Source: Isoetes taiwanensis (taxonomy: Eukaryota > Streptophyta > Lycopodiopsida > Isoetales > Isoetaceae). Taken from it: DNA of 64,000 bases. A program made the position numbers and the translations under genes. Below are positions 54,250 to 64,000 of this stretch, in pieces (position 1 is the stretch's first letter; the number at the start of each line of letters is the position of its first letter). Below the pieces are notes generated by a model that ran no database searches, had not been told where the DNA came from, and saw only the letters and a list, made by a program, of their open reading frames with translations. Location: positions 6,930,563 through 6,994,562 of the forward strand of contig JAJEKV010000020.1 of NCBI GenBank assembly GCA_021234155.1, given 5' to 3'.

Positions 54250-56525
54250 ATTACCCCCTCAGCAGGGCCTAGTACTAGAAATCACGAAGGCGAAAGTACG
54301 CAGGGGCTCCAACGTCTAGCCAATAGGAAAACACCAGACCTTGATGGCATGCAGGCAGAGTTACTCAAGTGAACAGGACTATCCATAATGCCGGTACTGA
54401 CCGACATGTGTCAACAAGGCATTGCGGGAAGGTTTTCCCCCGCAATGGACCACTAGTAGGGTTGTCCCAATCTACAAGGCAAGAGACCCGCATTGCCCGG
54501 CCAATTACTGCACCATCATGATCAGCTCAGTATTTGCAAAGCTCCTCGCCGGGATCCTCGAGCGGTAATTGACAGGATGGGCAGAAGCAGCAGAAGTGTG
54601 GGCACTCACATAGGCAGGATTCAAGCCGAAGCACTCAACCATAGATCATATCTTCACGCTGCAGACTCTGGTTGAGGACAGCAGGAACCGTCGACAAGAT
54701 CTGTATTGCTGCTTCGTAGACTTCTCTAAGGCTTTTGACACTGTGCCTCAGGAAAAGCTATGGGCAAGATTGCAGCAGCTGACCATTCGAGAGCAGTATC
54801 GGGGTACGTCAGGGATGCCCTCTCTCTCCCACACTATTTAGCCTGTATATTGATCAGCTAGAGAGATGACTCGCTGATAATGGAGGCACTGGGGCCCCAG
54901 GGGATTCACCTCTATTATAGGTATATATGCCATGTGCGTTCCTTAGGTTGCCAAAAAACCCATTGTATACGGCAGTTCGATATGAAAAACCCTTTGTATA
55001 CGACTACATTATTTGTAAAAGAATGCAACCCATATCATATAATTACTTGCCCAAAATACTTTTACTTGACAACCCCTTCCATACATATACGATATCTCTA
55101 TTATTTTATATATACATAATATATATTATCATAGTCATGTCATATTATCACAGAATCCCCAACAGTAGAAGCTCACCAAAAATGACGGACCCTTACAGTA
55201 TGAATACGAATCGAACACTGGCACCACCACACTCTCTTTGGTATCCGTACGGCATTCAAACTATAAAAACCTTACATTTCTCTTACGTATACGGTACCAG
55301 AGAGGCAATAAAAAAACCCATTTGGTGCACTCACATGTTTCATACCCCATAATCTAGGTGAACCCCCCGGGACTGGGGCTCATCTTCTACACCAGATCAT
55401 CAGGCAGTTGATCTATGCTGATGATGTGGACTTCCTAGCACACATTCGAGCAGACATGCAATGCCATCTCGATGCCCTTGACGCGTTTTGTTAGGTGACT
55501 GAAATGCGCGTCAACTTAGCCAAAACCAAGGTGGTTCTGGTATCGTCTGCACACCAGCCAACGCCTCCAATCCTCAATTATCGTGGCCAAAATGTTGAAT
55601 TGGTGTCCACTTACAAATAGTCGGGGGTGGAGTTCCCGTCGGACATGAACTGGGACAATTCCATCCGGCTGCGAGCCGCAGTAGGTTGGAAGGCACTCTA
55701 TGCAATGGAGAACAATAGCCACAATGCGGAGCAGTATGATTGGGCCCATCAATCACACCTATTCAAGGTGCTAGTAGAACCTGTGCTTTTGTACGTGGTC
55801 GAGGTCTGGGGCCCAGTGATTTCCCTCGCCACTTGGAATGACTTGGAGCAAGTGCAGAAAGCTTTCTTGGCATGAGCCCTGGGGGTGAAGTCCACAGTTC
55901 TATACCGGATATTGTTGCAGGAAACATGTTTCTTGCCTCTTCAAAGAGGAGCCCTTCACAAACACATCATCTACTTCCAGAAGATGGTCAACATGGACGA
56001 TACTCGTCTCCCTCACCTCCTTACACTATAGCAATGGGGCCTCAATGCCTAAAAGCCTAATGGCGGGAAAAGAGAGCTCAGTGGCTAGCCAGATGGAATG
56101 TGCAGGAGCACAGGTGTGTCCAAGTGCAAACGGAGGTAGATGGCCGCAGTCTCAGACCACCCTTGAACAGGTCAAGACGGCACATTATCAACGCCACATA
56201 AATCCGAGCGGGTCATGTAATGCTACCTGCGCACTCATCTACCCATGAAAAAAGCGCATATCCATTGTCTCTATCCGCACAGGTGCACACCATCTTCGGA
56301 TTGAGACAGGGAGATGGGTTGGGGAGCTACGTCAGGACAGGCTTTGTCAACGCTGCCAGGCTGGAGCTGGAGTATGATGACATTTGGATACGCTATGCTG
56401 AGCTGGTCCATCCTGGCCAGCCCCTCCATGAGATGCTGAGCACGAGCTCGGTACAGAGGTTGGGCTCATACATTCAAGAGATCATGGATCGCCGAGATCA
56501 GCTCAGCCCACGGGCACTTACCTGA
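54250..56525 (+). pseudogene. LINE-B ORF2: reverse transcriptase and C-terminus
   Basis: Heavily broken RT: RKTPDLDGMQAELL (54325), CCFVDFSKAFDTVP-like sequence (54708), GCPLSPTLFSLYIDQLE-like sequence (54815), and after the MITE LIYADDVDFLAH (55411) with the catalytic Asp pair. A thumb-like block follows: LFKVLVEPVLLYVVEVWGP and LEQVQKAFLA (55753-55875). The frame 56220-56525 has HTIFGLRQGDGLG and a helical end. Many stops and shifts. Homologous to LINE-A 11.8-9.99 kb. Confidence 0.85.
54896..55371. mobile_element. 476-bp hAT-like MITE in LINE-B
   Basis: The left end CCCAGGGGATTCACCT and the reverse complement of the right end, CCCGGGGGGTTCACCT, form terminal inverted repeats of about 25 bp with few mismatches. 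The flanks carry an identical 8-bp duplication ACTGGGGC (54888-54895 and 55372-55379). The LINE-B reading frame is continuous across the site once the element and one duplication are discounted. The inside is AT-rich and non-coding. An 8-bp target duplication is typical of hAT elements. Confidence 0.88.
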
Positions 56526-56745
56526 TACATGTACATATTTCTTTCTATATTGTATTTGTTTTTGTATCTGTACCGTTTGACAACAAGCCTATTCCTATCA
56601 CGGTTTTTCCCCCAAACAACCCTTTAGGGCGGGGAGGGGGTTTTTTTTAACCCGGACAGTAATACGCCTGCTGCGCCTCCTGTTGGGTCCCATAGGCCAA
56701 TTGGTCTCCGTGGATGATAAAAACTCTACTCTATTCTATTATATT

Positions 56746-56880
56746 CTTGAAATTTTAACATTGAGCATTTTTTAACGACCAATAATGACTTTTCAACTTT
56801 AACATTAGACATTTTAAATAATTACCTTTTTTCTTTTAAGGGGCTTATGCTATTTTAATCACCCTAGTGCACCTTATATT
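56746..56880. other. Spacer between LINE-B and LINE-C
   Basis: AT-rich, nothing recognisable. Confidence 0.4.
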
Positions 56881-58080
56881 TTAACTTAAAGTTGGAGCTT
56901 TCAAATATGGAGAGCCTCGTAACTGTGAAGGGGTAGGAAAGGGATTAACAAATGACAATGCCTTACTGATTTTAGAATTTAATATAATGGCAAAAAGCTT
57001 AGAGTACAAACTACTAACCCTTATCATTCGATAATTTCCTGCATCTGCCTCATCTCCTGATTTGTGCAAAGGAATAATCCTATTTATGCTCTAGAACAAG
57101 GGGAACCCTTCTCGTAATGCAGCATTAACATCCCACACTAGACTTCTACCACACTATGTTCAACCCATTTAAACATTTCTGCCATTAAGTCGATTGCATC
57201 ACAAGCTTTCCCATTTGCAAGTTTTTGCAGTCCATTATGAACATCATCGAGTGTGATAGATAAGGTATTACACCTTCTATCATTTGCATACATATCAATC
57301 CCACCACTATTTGCATGGGTATTAGACCCTTCATCATTGCTAGTCATACTCGACACAAAATAGAGATTACGCACCTGCTGAGTGAGAGCATTTACATCCA
57401 AATTACATGTTTGAGACTTAACCATTTTCAGTCTTTTCCAAAATGCTATTGGATTTGAGAGCAATTCCTTAACCATCACTTCATGCTTTGTAACAAGAAA
57501 TGCGTGCTTTCTTGCTTTAATCATACTGCCATACTCCTTCTTGATGCATTACTTATCACACTGTGCTGCAACCTTAAGCTGAGCTCTTTTTGCCTTGCAT
57601 TATGCATCAAACCAACCATTGCATGATAGCCCCTTCAATTTTCTTTTCAAAGTAAAACACTGCTCAGCTGCACTCATCACCAATGTGGTCAAAGTTTCAC
57701 TCATGCCTTCTACATGCGGAGGCCACTTAATATGGATGGCTTTCTCTTCACATACTTTGCTAAACAATTCGCTCTTCATTTTATTCAAAAAATAACATCT
57801 CTTACCATTTATTGGAATATTACTGGGTAAAAGAGAAGGTGATGCATATACTTCAAGCTGTAAAGGAACATGATCTGATTCAGAACGAGTATAATCTATC
57901 GAAGGCAATTTGATCAGCAAATTGTGGTTTAGCAATAACAAAATCCACTACACTTGCGTCCTTGCAAGTACATTTATTTGTGCCTGCATATTTTGTGGTA
58001 GGGATGTGCAAGCTTGAGAGTAAAGCTCTGGCCTCTTTCTTTGAATTTCCTTTAGACACTCTATGTGTTGTTCAAAATGG
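56881..58080 (-). mobile_element. LINE-C, truncated at both ends
   Basis: Minus-strand LINE ORF2 pieces. An endonuclease C-terminus has SVVDFVIAKPQFADQI and SESDHVPLQLEV (58000-57850). A linker contains CFTLKRKLKGLSCNGWFDA (57941-57600), FWKRLKMVKSQTCN and KLANGKACDAIDLMAEMFKW (57524-57138). RT begins PLHKSGDEADAGNYRMIRVSSLYSKL-like (57069-56990) and is lost before the catalytic box. It is a different LINE lineage from A and B, recognisable by weaker similarity but the same domain plan. Confidence 0.82.
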
Positions 58081-59067
58081 CTAGGGTCCTGAATTTCTTA
58101 CTAATGTATTGGAGGAATCTAGAAACGATGAAGGCAACCATTGTTACAAGATGAAGAAAGTTTTGGACACACTGCCATGGTGTATGGTAGCTTGTTATCT
58201 GACAAACCCCCCAGAGTGATAAAGGTGGACTCAGATTCATCATCTTCTGGTTCTATGCAAGGTTACAACACAACCTTTACAAAAAAGTTGCTCCAAAAGG
58301 CTAACATCAAGCTAAAAAAAATACTCATGGAGGTGAAGGAGTCTAAACAAATTATATGCTTGCCTCCTTACTATGATGGCAAAATCGTGTTTGAATTACC
58401 CAGCCAACAAGAGGCATGAGGTAGCATGAAGGGTATGCAGAAATCTAAGTGGGCAACTTATAGCCACATAAATACTCCTTCATTGAATGGAACAGTAAGG
58501 CTTGCATATTGTGGTGGCCACTTACAATGTCAGAATCCTTGTTATGTTTACTTTCTCAGTAAAGATGATTGCAGTTGACAACACTCCAACTTCATTTGCT
58601 CACACGGGGTCTAGAGATCTGCAAAAATTTGGCCATGGAAGACATACGTAACCTATTGATGGACGTAGACATTGAAAATATGGATAAAATATCTTCAGAA
58701 CAAGTTGATGTTCTTCTATAGCGCTTAAGATGAGTCTTTAAGGCTTCCAATTTTGCATTACAATAGACTAGCTAAATTCTTTTGTTATCTATATGGTAGG
58801 CTGAGGAAGTGTGTTGATGATGCAAAGAAGAGAAATAGGCAGTAGCAAGATGAGGTAAGTAGCATATTATATCTGAAAAGAAAATGTTGTTACGAATTCT
58901 TCCATGGCTCAAAGTTTCCAAACCAGTTGCATGTTGTTCAGAATGAAAGTATGACGACTATACGGATATTCGTATCATACGAATATTATACTCGTATGTA
59001 CAAAAGATGGTTGTCACACGGATGCAAAAGGGTAGTTGCACAAAATAAAGTTTGAACTCACAACCTT
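58081..59067. other. Region with one short unidentified ORF
   Basis: A plus-strand frame at 58141-58419 (92 codons, DSDSSSSGSMQGYN, then KKLLQKANIKLKKILMEVKE) has no known domain. The rest is AT-rich with no gene. Confidence 0.3.
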
Positions 59068-61287
59068 CTAATTATTGATACCACTATTAAGCCTACCTTG
59101 TAGCCTTGAAAATAAGGTTGAGATGCCAGAACCTGTTCCTACAAAATTGTATTCCAGATATGATTTGTATTTTGCACTCTGAAGAGTTGCCTCTATCAAA
59201 TCAAATAAACTTGCATCATATAAAGAGAAGCTCTTCCTATAGCCAGTTGCACCCATCCAACTACCATGTCTAGATTCAGAGAGATTTGTATCATGAATAT
59301 GCATTGCAGTTGCTATATTGCGGTTGGCTTTCATAAAATTCCCCCATCTGCCGACCCTTTGATGCCAACCATGAAGATAATGCAATGGTATCTGAACTTG
59401 ATGCCTTTCCTGGAAGCCACTCAAGAATGAAATGAAATTGGTTTTCTACTTCTTCAAGGCTAGGACATAGCCCCCAAGTTTCGCACTGTTCCAAGAACTA
59501 TTGTTTGTTCTCAGGCTCGAGGTGCTTCTTGGTTTGCCTGAGCAAGCACTGATCGAAATGAGAAACACAAGACCTTTCATTCTCTGGATATGTTTTTCCA
59601 TCGAAGAAGATCACTCGAATAGCATTCCAATTTGCCTCAGACCAGTCAATGATGTTTTCAGCTTGTCAAGTCTCCAAAGAGACTTCACAGATTGTTGCAA
59701 TTTTGGAATCATTGTTTTCGCTTGATCCATTTTGTCATGAATACCTGTGGGAGTATAATCTCCACGACCAGTACTGGGTGCGACATGAGGCCTGCTCTAG
59801 TCTATGTGCCCTTCTTTGATCATGCAGTATCCCTCTCTGCTTCATCCTTGGTCTTTAGTAACTTTGTAAGAATGACCTCGCACGTATCACATTTGGAAAA
59901 TGCAATTTTCTTTGCGATACTGACATCCCTGAAGCTCTGCCTCCATCGGGGATACCTTCTTGCCAGTCAATGCTATAACTTATGCATTAACCTCTTCCAG
60001 AATGCTGGACTTCGTAAACATTGCAGGCAACTTCCTGATGTTCTCTCTTATCCCGTCTTCATTCCTCCTGCTGCGGTGGGGGAAAGATTCACAGTTTTCC
60101 TTGACAAACATGGAAAACACGGCCTCAGCTGCCAATGTCGACGAACGAGGCTTCATCATGCCGCAGTTGACGTGCTCGGTGTTGCTTGCACTCTCAAGGA
60201 ATTGGGCCTTCCACTTCAGATAGGCCGACTTTGAGATCCCGAGAACAAGGTATCAGGCTCTCTCACAAATGAGATTCCCTTGCAATACTAGCCATCTGAC
60301 TCTTCGACCTTTCATGTTGTTGCCGCGCATGTCGTAAACAAAAGTAACCCTATCACTAGATTTCATGGCAAGGAATTCCTTTCGCATGTTAACAACTTGA
60401 TTTGTAGAGAACTTGACGCAACACCTATTTTTGCAGCACAAGGTCCTCCTGTAATTGAGGATAACATTCTGAGTGGTGAGACGAACAATGTTCGGTGGCC
60501 TCAAAATCTTTCTGGGCTGTCGGGTATGAAAAGTGTAATGTCATTTCTCATAGTTTGGGTGCTTCTAGTGCTCTGAGCTACCCGGGCTGGACACTGTATC
60601 TACTTCCTATTGTGGTGCTGCGGCCAATATCTCTGAGACCTTCACTTTGCCAACACGAAAAGGCATTGTTCCACCTCACAAGCATCCCGGGCTTCAGGAG
60701 CTGCAAACATCCCTTGTAGCGGATATTCACTTCAGAAGGGGGAGGAACCTTCTATAATAGAAACTCCCACGAACTTCATACCTAAAAATTGCACACACTG
60801 CATCATCAGGGCCAGTGAATGATATGAAACCTTTTCTGGCGATAATGGTGTCGCAAGAGTGCCATATCTCACAATCTATTTCATGAAGCGTATATCTTGT
60901 CAGCAGTTGTGTCTCCTTTCCGACCTCCGTCCGCTATCTTTTTTCCAGGATGTCATTAGCAGATGACTCACGAGTGTCTTCACCTCTCCAGAGAATGAAG
61001 GAGCCCGTGGGGTCTGCAATTATGTTTGCATCTGGAGTCGGCCAAGGAAGTGTTTGGTGGCCTTTGATCACTTCCTCAACCCCAACGCTCATGACTCCAT
61101 TCGGTATTTCCTTGAAGTGGCATTGTGTCATTTGCCCCACAATTCCTTTCGCTACCAGTCGATCATTAATGAAGAGATACACAACCTGCACAAGGATTTC
61201 AGTTTTGTTAAAGCCGAATAATGAGAACGAGCAACCAATGCAAAAGACATAGGGGCATGGTAATTCAAGAGTTCCACGGACAATCAA
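59068..61287 (-). pseudogene. Decayed DNA-transposon-type coding region
   Basis: Several minus-strand blocks. 61287-60934 has VVYLFINDRLVAKGIVGQMT and LPWPTPDANIIADPTGSFIL, resembling a domain found in plant CACTA/Ptta-type elements. 60504-60253 has a Cys-rich NYRRTLCCKNRCCVKF followed by MRKEFLAMKSSDRVTFVYDM and GRRVRWLVLQGNLIC, a pattern common in transposon-encoded proteins. 59424-59068 has HYLHGWHQRVGRWGNFMKAN and HDTNLSESRHGSWMGATGYR. Blocks are in different frames. The assignment is by general resemblance only; two different elements may be mixed. Confidence 0.4.
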
Positions 61288-61719
61288 ATTGGGCAGGTGC
61301 CGATTTTCACTTGTGAGGATGATAGATTCTCCTTATTGCAAATTGGGCAGCCGCCCAATTTGCCCACATGAGGAGGCTTGTTTCCACATTAGTATAAATG
61401 CATACAAAGTCAAATTGGGCGCCCGCTCAATTTGGCCTTCTGGGCATGCCTTGATCACATACATGGTGAACACTGCATGACAGATTGGGCGTCCTCCCAA
61501 ATTGGCCCTTGGTGGAGGAGAGGCCAACCTTTGGGATATTACCATGGATGCCCGCCAAGGTAGTCCTACTAGAACATGAACAGGGAGAGACTCCAAGGTC
61601 AACTTGGGTGTCCGCCCAATTTGGGGAGGTCTTGAATATGATCGTGGGAAAACTCTGCGTAGAAATTCAGGCGCCCACCCAACTTAGCATTGTAAGACAA
61701 CTTGGGCGCCCGCGCAACC

Positions 61720-62430
61720 ATGGATGTACTTGGGGACAAACACACATGCATTAAAAAATAGCATGCACACATGCTCTGCATACCATCGCCAAGACATGCA
61801 AGCAATGCACTAACAAGCAGACATTAACTGTGAAAGGCCAATCTCCAAAACTATGACTGAATTACACTCCAGCAAGACCTTGACCCTAGTCGACCACGAC
61901 AACATCTTTACCAATACATATGAAGAGGTGTGAATGAAGAGTTGTGGATGAACAGGCGTTAACGAAAAGGCGTGAATGAAGAGGCGTTAATTTGAATAAG
62001 GACAAACATAGCCCTTGAGATTACTTTTATGGCAAATAGACATCGAGCTTTGACGAATAGAAACTCTTGAACAGTACAAGCATTTGGAGATTTAGTCGCC
62101 ATGAGAATTAAGCGCTGAAGATGGTTGGCGCCTTCTAGATGCTTGACTAGCCAAGAAGAGTAATGCGTGAAAACCGAAAGGATGGATAAGCATTTACATT
62201 TAAACATATTTTTCACCCCAAAATTTGAATGTAATTTCCCGCTTAATTTTAAAACAAATTCTCCCGCCTAAATGGGTTGTTTGAAATTCAAATTTCATGT
62301 GCATTTAATAAGGAGGTCCATATTCAATTCTCACGGTCAATTATGGAAACGGTCCTTTTTTTTTTTGAAAATATCCATTTATTTTAGGCACAACACTTGT
62401 CATGCATGCATGAAGGGTCCATACATGGCC
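61720..62430. other. Upstream region of the H3-tail-motif gene
   Basis: AT-rich with GAAGAGGCGTTAAT/GTGAATGAAGAGGCGT-type short repeats near 61925-61995. A CATGCATGCATG palindrome is at about 62400. No gene. Confidence 0.4.
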
Positions 62431-62432
62431 CC

Positions 62433-62440
62433 TTTAAAAG
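62433..62440 (+). promoter_or_regulatory. Possible TATA element
   Basis: TTTAAAAG followed by GC-rich and CTCTTTGACT sequence, about 300 bases before the ATG at 62732. A weak call; there is no transcript evidence. Confidence 0.3.
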
Positions 62441-62731
62441 CCCGTTCTGCTCTTTGACTACAGTTTTGGAATTTTCTGCATTATCCCTGTTGCCTTGGTG
62501 CCTTTTGCTGCTCATCACGCTGTCGACTTTGGATCCTCAGTTCGCCAATCATCTTCTTGTCGCCTTCCTGTCGGCGCCCTCTCCTCCTGAACCTGAAAGA
62601 GCTATGGAGCTTGGGATCCCTGTAACTTGGCACCTGCTGCTCATTCTCTTGTCGCCTTCCTCTTGGCGCTTCTTCTATTGATTGCCCTATCTCTTTCAAG
62701 TCCCTGTACACTTGGCGACTCGTACTAGTTG

Positions 62732-64000
62732 ATGGCATCTCGCCCCACGACGGGAGGTAAAGGTAAGCATGACACTTTGTTTAATATTAATTTGGCAGTA
62801 TCTCTCAATGCCTGCTTGATTGATACTGTCACATCCTAAGCATAACACTTGGGGATCCTTACTTGCATGACCCTCGTGCAAATTGGACTGGCGCTCAATT
62901 TGGCCTCACTGGTCTCTCTTAATGCATACCTCCTTGAAGAAATTGGGCGGGTGCCCAGTTTTTTCAAGGGGGTAGCCCAATGCATGGCCCGCTCTGTTAG
63001 TAGCGGCAGCCACAAGAACAAGAAAAAAACAAGCTGCAATGTTCACGCCATTCACTCCAAGATCCTGTTCTCATTACAAAAATGTATTACATCAAGATTC
63101 GTTGTTGAAAGTCCATTATGCTATTATAAAAGTTCCTAGTTTGCGCGAAGCTGGGAATGGAAAAGAACCGGAACGAACCAATTGTTTTTAAAATCTGTGA
63201 CAGCAAATTGGGCGGCCACCCTATTTGTCCAGAAGGGGACCCTGATTGTATTCATCTGAATGCATGCCCCTCATAGCAAACTGGGCAGACGCCCAATTTG
63301 GCCTCACTGGCATCTCCCAATGCATACCTCCTTGATGAAATTGGGCGGGCGCCCAATTTTTCCAAAGGGGAGCCTGACTTTCTTTAGTCCAAAGCATGGC
63401 CCATTGAGCAAATTGGGAGAGCGCCCAATTTGCTCAATGGCGAGGGCTTCATTGCTCTCTTCCTATATGCATAGTCCCTTCAAGAAATTGGGCGGGCGCC
63501 CTATTTCTCCAGAAGGGGACCCTGATTATGTTCATCTTAATACATGACTCTCATAGCAAATTGGGCCCCAATTTGGCGTCACTGGTCTTCCAATGCGGAC
63601 GCCCAATTTGGTCTCGGTGGGGCCTTGGCTGCTCTCTTGCTATATGCATAGTCCCTTGAACAAATTGGGCGAACGCCCTATTTGTCGACAAGGGGACTCT
63701 GATTGTCAAAGGGGGCGCCACCATGCAACCACAGCCTTAACATTAAATAGCTCCCCCCTCGGCAAATTGGGCAGCCGCCCAATTTGCCTTACTGGCCAAG
63801 TTCTAGAAATTTTTGCTGTGCCCTTGTTCTAACACTTCTTACTGGTGTGTAGGAATTATGGTGCGAACAAAACAGACTGCTCGGGTGTGTGGGCCTGCAC
63901 CGAGATTTGCAGAAGTCGTAGCCGAAGCAAGAATGGTTGAAGACAAAGAATTATTTGCTGGCACCATTGTAGTGCCGTACAAGGTCTTGAATGTAGCTGA
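62732..64000 (+). CDS. Gene carrying a histone H3 N-terminal tail motif (partial)
   Basis: Exon 1 (62732-62762) starts MASRPTTGGK and ends at a strong donor AAAG|GTAAGC. Exon 2 starts at 63853 after a pyrimidine-rich stretch and TGTGTAG. The joined frame is open and runs past the window end. Exon 2 begins with an ATG at 63858 giving MVRTKQTARVCGPAPRF. RTKQTAR equals H3 residues 2-8, including Lys4; Ala1 is Val and Lys9 is Val. The sequence then departs completely (EARMVEDKELFAGTIVVPYK). If translation starts at 63858, Met removal would expose Val-Arg-Thr-Lys, close to a real H3 end. If it starts at 62732, the motif is internal, after a TGGK that also echoes the H3 tail. The function is unknown; a lure for H3K4 readers or writers is an inference. 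Confidence 0.6.

Larger units (their letters stand above)
46040..56745 (+). mobile_element. LINE-B, non-LTR retrotransposon with two nested insertions
   Basis: A plus-strand LINE of the same family as LINE-A. ORF1 is split by copia-2 and ORF2 follows from about 52953. A MITE sits inside RT. The 3' end carries CATAGGCC and CTCCGTGGATGATAAAA and finishes in a TCTATTCTATT short repeat at about 56745. Multiple stops and shifts make it inactive. The 5' end near 46040 is uncertain. Confidence 0.88.
61338..63787. repeat. Array of about 17 palindromes AAATTGGGC-n-GCCCAATTT
   Basis: A 24-28 base near-perfect palindrome recurs at about 61338, 61411, 61481, 61600, 61665, 61697, 62878, 62938, 63202, 63276, 63337, 63408, 63484, 63556, 63597 (half), 63661 and 63762. 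In the denser right half the spacing is mostly 60-75 bases. The spacers also share words such as AATGCATACCTCCTTGA and CCTCACTGG, so this is a satellite with a palindromic core. The gap 61720-62870 holds the promoter and first exon of the gene at 62732; the right half lies in its first intron. Confidence 0.92.

Noticed and set aside
61338-63787. CRISPR array
   Set aside because: Regularly spaced palindromes give the look of one, but repeats are variable, spacers share sequence, and this is plant nuclear DNA with introns and no cas genes.
63260-63832. Plus-strand ORFs with repeated KLGGRPI peptides
   Set aside because: They arise from the palindromic satellite and lie within a likely intron; frames are broken between units.

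Overview
This window is repeat-dense nuclear DNA of a land plant. The evidence is Met-tRNA-primed Ty1/copia elements, a plant-type Ty3/gypsy pol, spliced genes with GT-AG introns, a plant telo-box promoter and a starch/glucan branching enzyme remnant. The large amount of decayed LINE and DNA-transposon protein sequence would fit a seedless vascular plant such as a fern or lycophyte, but that is a guess. No rRNA gene, functional tRNA gene or bacterial feature was seen.

Layout. 0-3.5 kb: decayed minus-strand Ty3/gypsy element (gag, protease, RT, RNase H, start of integrase). 3.9-6.5 kb: three minus-strand coding blocks, including an open 460-codon ORF of unknown function with its own TATA box, and a complete histone H3 fold. 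9.8-20.2 kb: LINE-A on the minus strand, split by copia-1 (long terminal repeats and 4-bp target duplication). 21.0-22.3 kb: branching-enzyme pseudogene. 23.6-25.6 kb: decayed spliced gene resembling Crypton/DUF3504 tyrosine recombinases. 25.8-28.2 kb: truncated LINE, motif-rich simple sequence, a tRNA-derived SINE head and a 112-bp satellite. 29-33.7 kb: LINE fragments and duplications. 34.5-38.4 kb: an unidentified coding block and a ten-exon Ulp1-like cysteine protease gene that reads open from start to stop. 39.7-40.9 kb: pseudogene of a beta-class DNA amino-methyltransferase. 41.4-42.8 kb: unidentified decayed gene. 46-56.7 kb: LINE-B on the plus strand, interrupted by copia-2 (5-bp target duplication) and a 476-bp hAT-like MITE (8-bp target duplication). 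56.9-58.1 kb: LINE-C. 59-61.3 kb: decayed DNA-transposon-type coding sequence. 61.3-63.8 kb: an array of about 17 palindromes surrounding and inside the first intron of a gene whose second exon encodes a copy of the histone H3 tail motif RTKQTAR on a non-histone protein, cut by the window end.

Most of the window is nested mobile DNA. LINE-A and LINE-B belong to one family (shared ORF1 motif, EN-RT and 3' tail), and each was later hit by a copia element; in both cases the LINE reading frame is continuous across the empty site. The best candidates for new biology are the two histone-H3-related pieces (fold without tail at 6.2 kb, tail without fold at 63.9 kb), the Ulp1-like gene, the Crypton-like gene and the DNA methyltransferase remnant, all of them chromatin- or mobility-related functions in a transposon-rich setting.
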